Origin: Rhodoplanes sp046000175
Lineage (GTDB): Bacteria; Pseudomonadota; Alphaproteobacteria; Rhizobiales; Xanthobacteraceae
Direction: 5' to 3'
Length of the DNA: 64,000 nucleotides
Assembly (NCBI RefSeq): GCF_046000175.1
Contig: NZ_JBEOMB010000012.1
Coordinates: 3,896-67,895, forward strand
The notes beneath the pieces were generated by a model. The model did not search any database, had not been told where the DNA came from, and worked only from the letters and a program-made list of their open reading frames with translations. Made by a program: the position numbers and the translations under genes. Positions 60,017 through 64,000 of this stretch are shown one piece after another. Numbering within the stretch: position 1 is the stretch's first letter; each line of letters starts with the position of its first letter.

Positions 60017-61296
60017 TAATAGGCGGCCGCCAGGATGGGGGAGACGAAGCCGCCGACCAGCACGTAATGCATGTGGGCGACGACGAAATGGGTGTCGTGG
60101 GCCTGCCAGTTGAACGGCACGATCGCCAGCATGATCCCGGTCAGCCCGCCGGCCATGAAGACGAAGAAGAAGCCGAGCAGGAACAGCATCGGCAGCCCCA
60201 GGCGCGGTCGTCCCGAGGTGAGCGTGGCGATCCAGGCGAAGATCTGGACGATGGTCGGCACCGAGACCAGCACGCTCGCGGCCGAGAAGAACGACAGCGC
60301 GAGATGCGGGATGCCCACCGTGAACATGTGGTGCACCCACAGCCCGAAGCTCAAGAAGGCGAGCGCCACCAGGCTGATCACGATCCAGCTGTAGCCGACG
60401 ATCTCGCGGCCGGCGAACACCGGCAGGATGGTCGTGACCATCCCGGCCGCCGGGATGAAGATGATGTAGACCTCCGGGTGGCCGAACAGCCAGAACAGGT
60501 GCTGCCAGAGCAGAGGATCGCCGCCGCGCGTCGGGTCGAAGAACGGCAGCCCGAAGGCCCGTTCGGTCTCGAGCAGGATCGAGCCGAGGATCAGGGGCGG
60601 GAAGCCGAACAGCATCATGAAGGCGGTGACCAGAAGATACCAGGCGAACAGCGGCATCTTGTCGAGCGACATGCCGGGGGCGCGCAACTTCAGCACGGTC
60701 GCGATGATCTCGATCGCGGCCGAGAGCGCGGAGATTTCGACGAACGTAATGCCGATCAGCCAAATGTCGGAGTTGATGCCGGGCGAGTAGGGCTTCGAGG
60801 AAAGCGGCGTGTACATGAACCAGCCGCTGTCGGGCGCGAGGCCGAGCACGAGGCCGACCAGCAGGATCGATCCGCCGAACAGGTAGCACCAGTAGCCGTA
60901 GGCGCCCATGCGCGGGAACGCCATGTCGCGGGCGCCGAGCATCTTGGGCAGCAGATAGAAGGCGAGCCCCTCGAACATCGGGATGGCGAACAGGAACATC
61001 ATCACGGTGCCGTGCATCGTGAAGATCTGATTGTACACCTCGGGTCCGACGAAGGCGCTGCGCGGCGTCGCGATCTGGGCCCGGATCAGCATGGCGAGCA
61101 GGCCGCCGATCGCGAAGAACACGAAGGCCGTGACGATGAAGCGGCGCGCCACGATGTTGTGGTTGACGGCGGAGAGTCGGCGGAGCCCCGGTGGCGTTCC
61201 CCACACGGCGTCGAGCCGCTTGTGCAGGCCGACGGGTCGCGCCATGTGAGGCTGCTCGTCTACTTTGCCGGGCGTCGTGATCACCGTGTCGCTCAA
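60017..61296 (-). pseudogene. ctaD: ctaD, cytochrome oxidase subunit I, N-terminal part (split by IS630)
   Basis: Starts at TTG 61296 with GGAG seven bases before it. All metal-binding histidines lie in this part: MHGTVMMFLFAIPMFEG (haem a), LFWLFGHPEVYIIFIPAAGM (CuB and the Tyr), LWVHHMFTVGI and AHDTHFVVAHMHYVLVGG. The reading runs into the IS630 end after LAAAYY and stops 8 codons later. The truncated product lacks the last helix of subunit I and all of the subunit III-like part, so it is not expected to work. Confidence 0.9.
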
Positions 61297-61327
61297 TGTG
61301 AGTCTCCGACCCGATCTTCCGCCGGCG

Positions 61328-62056
61328 TCATCGAGGTGCCGTGCCCGTTGGCGTCGGGCGGACAGCGCGCCGGAGCGCGTCGGCATAGGACTCCGGCGGA
61401 TGCGCCTGGACGACGAACGGCATGTGGGCATGACCGATGCCGCAGAACTCGGCGCATTGCCCCCGGTACGTCCCCGCTGCCGGCGCCGTCAGCCGGACCA
61501 CGTTCACGTGTCCCGGAATGGCGTCGATCTTGCCGGCGAGCCGCGGCACCCAGAAGCTGTGGATCACGTCGGCGCTCGTGACATGCACGTCGACCGGTCG
61601 ATCGACCGGGACGTGAACCACTCCGGTCGTCGCGATCGGCTCGCCCTCGACGCCCGGATACGCCACGTCCCACTGCCACTGGCGTGCCGTGACATCGATG
61701 CGCACGACGGTCGCGGCGCCCGGACCGGCGAGGAGCTGCTCGCCGGCCCACAGGGCATAGACGAGCAGCGGCGTGAGCACGGCGGCGGGGAGCACCAGCC
61801 CGCCGCCGACCAGCCAGACCGCCCACGGCACGGCCGCGCCGATGCCGGGCCGCGCGACGCTGACGAGAACGACCGCCATGGTGGCGACGAACAGCACGGC
61901 CGCCCCCGTCATCATCACCCACCACAGGTCGGCGATGAGGGTGGCGGAGCGGCCGGCCGGATCGATGCTCGACAGCGGCCCGGCGCAGCCGGCGAGCGAC
62001 ACGCCGAGAAACGCGAGCGCGCAGCATCGCGCGAACCGGAGGTCGCCTCGGCGCAT
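61328..62056 (-). CDS. ctaC: cytochrome c oxidase subunit II, lipoprotein type
   Basis: 242 residues from ATG 62056. N-terminal lipobox (LAFLGVSLAGCAG), two membrane segments (WWVMMTGAAVLFVATMAVVL, AVWLVGGGLVLPAAVLTPLL), and the CuA site CAEFCGIGHAHM near residue 205 with the aromatic box RQWQWDVAYP. It has no fused cytochrome c domain. It is the first gene of the oxidase operon and lies 31 bases before ctaD. Confidence 0.93.
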   Translation of the reverse strand: MRRGDLRFARCCALAFLGVSLAGCAGPLSSIDPAGRSATLIADLWWVMMTGAAVLFVATMAVVLVSVARPGIGAAVPWAVWLVGGGLVLPAAVLTPLLVYALWAGEQLLAGPGAATVVRIDVTARQWQWDVAYPGVEGEPIATTGVVHVPVDRPVDVHVTSADVIHSFWVPRLAGKIDAIPGHVNVVRLTAPAAGTYRGQCAEFCGIGHAHMPFVVQAHPPESYADALRRAVRPTPTGTAPR

Positions 62057-62086
62057 TGAGCCCGGGATCGAGCAGCGAGGCCCGCC

Positions 62087-62569
62087 ATGAGCAATCCGGT
62101 CATCGAGGACGTCACGCGGCACGCCACCAGCTCGCTGGTCGCGGTCGCCGGTCATCCGATCCATGCGATGCTGGTGACGTTCCCGATCGCGCTCGTGGTC
62201 TCGACGCTCGGCTGCGATCTCTTCTACTGGTGGACGGCCGATCCGTTCTGGGTTCGGGCCGGCCTGTATGCGAGCGGCTTCGCGTTCTGGCTCGGCATCC
62301 TCGCGAGCCTCGCCGGGACGGCCGAGCTCCTGCTCGTCAAAGGCATTCGCAAGCGCGTGGCGAGCTGGATCCACGCGATCGCCGCCGTCACACTGATCTC
62401 GATCGTCGGCGCCAACTGGGGTCTGCGCCTGCACGATCCGGACGTCGTGCTGCCGCTCGGTCTTCTGGTCTCGCTGCTCGGCCTGGTGTTCGTCGGGCTC
62501 GCCGGCTGGCACGGCGGAAAGCTCGTGTTCGATCACGGCATCGGCCTCATGGTGTCCAGCGACGACTGA
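62087..62569 (+). CDS. DUF2231 membrane protein
   Basis: 160 residues from ATG 62087. Four membrane segments with the family motifs VAGHPIHAMLVTFPIALVVS, TADPFWVRAGLYASGFAFWL and GWHGGKLVFDHGIG. DUF2231 proteins are often found by respiratory or copper genes; the His in GHP and the final HG are conserved. It is divergent from ctaC and overlaps the end of the copD-like gene by 37 bases. Confidence 0.9.
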   Translation: MSNPVIEDVTRHATSSLVAVAGHPIHAMLVTFPIALVVSTLGCDLFYWWTADPFWVRAGLYASGFAFWLGILASLAGTAELLLVKGIRKRVASWIHAIAAVTLISIVGANWGLRLHDPDVVLPLGLLVSLLGLVFVGLAGWHGGKLVFDHGIGLMVSSDD

Positions 62570-63141
62570 ACGCGGCCGGGCAGGGCGGTCTCGACGACGG
62601 CTCTCAATCCACCGGGCTCGTGCATCCAGGCCGGCAGCATGTCGAGCCCGAGAAGCGGCTTCCCGAGGACCAGGACGAGGATGGCCGCGATCGTCGTGAG
62701 GGTGGCCGAGGTGGCGAGCACGCCGCGCCAGGCGGCATAGCGCCCATCGGGATGGAACACGGCGAGGATGACGTAGCCGTCGCGCATGTGCAGCGCGACC
62801 AGCACGCCGACCGCGACCAGCTTGGCCATCATCCAGATGGTGAACACCTCGCGCAGAAAGATCAGCGCGGTGCCCGCCACCACGGCGACGAAGGCGGCCG
62901 GCGACGCCACACGGATGTAGAGGCGCCGCGTGAACCGCTGCAGATCCTGCAGGGCCTTGCCCTCGCCGAGCTGGTTCCGTTGCCGTAGCAGCCCCGGAAG
63001 CACCAGCAGCCCGCCGCACCAGACGATCAGTGCGACGATGTGGAGCACCTTCAGCCACGGCACGAGCCACGTCGTCACGTTGCACGTCCGACCACAGGCG
63101 GCTCCGCGACAGGCGGCGCCGAACATCGCACTAATGGACAT
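62533..63141 (-). CDS. CopD/HemJ-like membrane protein
   Basis: 202 residues from ATG 63141; GTG 63078 (VTTWLVPWLKVLHIVALIVW) is a likely alternative because it gives the usual family start. Four or five membrane segments with the family residues LKVLHIVALIVWCGGLLVLP and LYIRVASPAAFVAVVAG. The family includes copper-uptake CopD and the HemJ-type oxidase; position by the oxidase genes suggests copper supply or haem. Confidence 0.8.
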   Translation of the reverse strand: MSISAMFGAACRGAACGRTCNVTTWLVPWLKVLHIVALIVWCGGLLVLPGLLRQRNQLGEGKALQDLQRFTRRLYIRVASPAAFVAVVAGTALIFLREVFTIWMMAKLVAVGVLVALHMRDGYVILAVFHPDGRYAAWRGVLATSATLTTIAAILVLVLGKPLLGLDMLPAWMHEPGGLRAVVETALPGRVQSSLDTMRPMP

Positions 63142-63293
63142 TGCACTGACGAACGATGCACGGCGGCTCCTCGGGGCGGTACGGCGGTAAACGTCCGGGC
63201 AGCCGGACCGTCCTCGCCGCGCATGGCGTCAAATCGCCACGGTCGGCCGGCCGCCGCGCGACAGATCGCGCGCGCTCGGTACGAACGCACAGG

Positions 63294-64000
63294 TCAGCGG
63301 GGCCGATCCGCCGAGCCTGACCTGGTTGCCGTGCCGGCACGGGTGATCCGCAGAACCTCGCCGTCCTCGTGCTCGGTGACGACCCAGATTGCGCCGTCGC
63401 GATCGACCTGAACGTCGCGGATGCGACGGTCGAGGTCGCGCAGCATCCACTCCTCCTCGCTCACCGTGTCGCCGTCGAGCGCGGTGCGCACGAGGGCGCG
63501 CGCCGCGAGCCCGCCATGCAGCATGTGGCCGCGCCACTCCGGGAACATGTCGCCCGTGTAGAAGGCGAGCCCGGACGGCGCGACCGTCCGCTCGAACACA
63601 TGCACCGGATCCGCCATGCCCTCGACGCCGCGTGCGCCTTTTCCTATCGGCGCGCCGGAGTAGTCCACCCCGGCGGTCTGGAACGGCCAGCCGTAGTTCT
63701 TGCCGGCCTCGATTCGGTTGATCTCGTCGCCGCCCTTCGGCCCGTGGTCGTTCGCCCAGAGCTGGCCGGTCTCGGGGTGAAAGGCGAGGCCGTGGCTGTT
63801 GCGGTTGCCGAGTGCGTAGAGGGTCGGTGCAGCATCCTGCTGCCCGACGAACGGGTTGTCATTCGGAACCGCACCGTCGTCCATCACACGGATGAAGGCG
63901 CCGGCTTCGTCGTCGCGCTTCTGGGCGCGCGAGATGTTCCGCCGCTCGCCGATCGACAGGATGATCGACTTATCCTGCGGCTGGAACACGAAGCGGCCGC
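63294..64000 (-). CDS. PQQ-type aldose sugar dehydrogenase (partial, runs off window)
   Basis: The frame is open to the window edge; about 235 C-terminal residues are present. Family motifs: TLYALGNRNSHGLAFHPETG, LWANDHGPKGGDEINRIEAG, KNYGWPFQTAGVDYSG, and the C-terminal GAIWVVTEHEDGEVLRI. These are the Asp/His/Arg sites of soluble YliI/GcdB-like dehydrogenases, which oxidise sugars in the periplasm with PQQ. The signal peptide would lie outside the window. Confidence 0.9.
   Translation of the reverse strand, partial: GRFVFQPQDKSIILSIGERRNISRAQKRDDEAGAFIRVMDDGAVPNDNPFVGQQDAAPTLYALGNRNSHGLAFHPETGQLWANDHGPKGGDEINRIEAGKNYGWPFQTAGVDYSGAPIGKGARGVEGMADPVHVFERTVAPSGLAFYTGDMFPEWRGHMLHGGLAARALVRTALDGDTVSEEEWMLRDLDRRIRDVQVDRDGAIWVVTEHEDGEVLRITRAGTATRSGSADRPR

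Overview
The window looks like alphaproteobacterial DNA, most likely from the Rhizobiales or a relative. The coding sequence is GC-rich, the tRNA fragment is tRNA-Phe of alphaproteobacterial type, and the transfer genes resemble those of the tRNA-Phe-integrating symbiosis islands of Mesorhizobium (ICEMlSymR7A type). Almost all of the first 45 kb is mobile DNA. Two different elements abut at a 48-bp 3' fragment of tRNA-Phe at 13478-13525.

Element 1 (start of window to about 13.48 kb, almost all on the minus strand) is plasmid-like. It has a tyrosine integrase beside the tRNA fragment, an AlpA-type regulator, a HTH/coiled-coil protein whose gene carries 20-24 bp palindromes, a RepA-type initiator with four iterons just downstream, a ParE-type toxin with its antitoxin, and a compact six-gene array. 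The array holds two HerA/VirD4-like ATPases flanking a membrane protein, a Replic_Relax protein, a zinc-knuckle peptide and a CHC2 primase that is cut by the window edge.

Element 2 starts with its own integrase (13.7 kb) and continues with ICE backbone genes: ArdC, a hypothetical protein, ParB, a toprim protein and a DUF2493 protein. Cargo block 1 follows (21.1-33.2 kb): SoxR with a classical SoxR-type promoter, a LysR regulator, and a run of dehydrogenases, a cupin, cytochrome P460, a CMD protein, a tautomerase and an MFS exporter. It ends in a LysR fossil and looks like a detoxification island. The backbone resumes with DUF736 and a control module closely resembling QseC/QseM/FseA: a divergent XRE repressor and DUF2285 antiactivator, then a DUF6499-DUF2285 activator gene with a +1 frameshift at a CCC-TTT-C site. 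An IS256-family insertion with an 8-bp duplication has cut the 3' end off this activator, so the excision switch is probably dead. An RdfS-like excisionase, DUF2840, TraF peptidase, a transglycosylase-like protein, relaxase, TraG and a CopG protein follow (37.5-44.6 kb).

After the CopG gene the expected trb mating-pore genes are missing from the window. Instead there is a decayed antiporter gene and cargo block 2 (45.3-64 kb): a D-2-hydroxyacid dehydrogenase, two DUF1538 membrane proteins with a PII-like protein, two universal stress proteins, a P-type cation ATPase, and a minus-strand terminal oxidase region (ctaC, a ctaD I+III fusion, a small membrane protein, ctaG, ECF sigma factor, anti-sigma factor, OpgC). 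The ctaD gene is split by an IS630-family insertion. DUF2231, CopD-like and a partial PQQ-type sugar dehydrogenase gene end the window.
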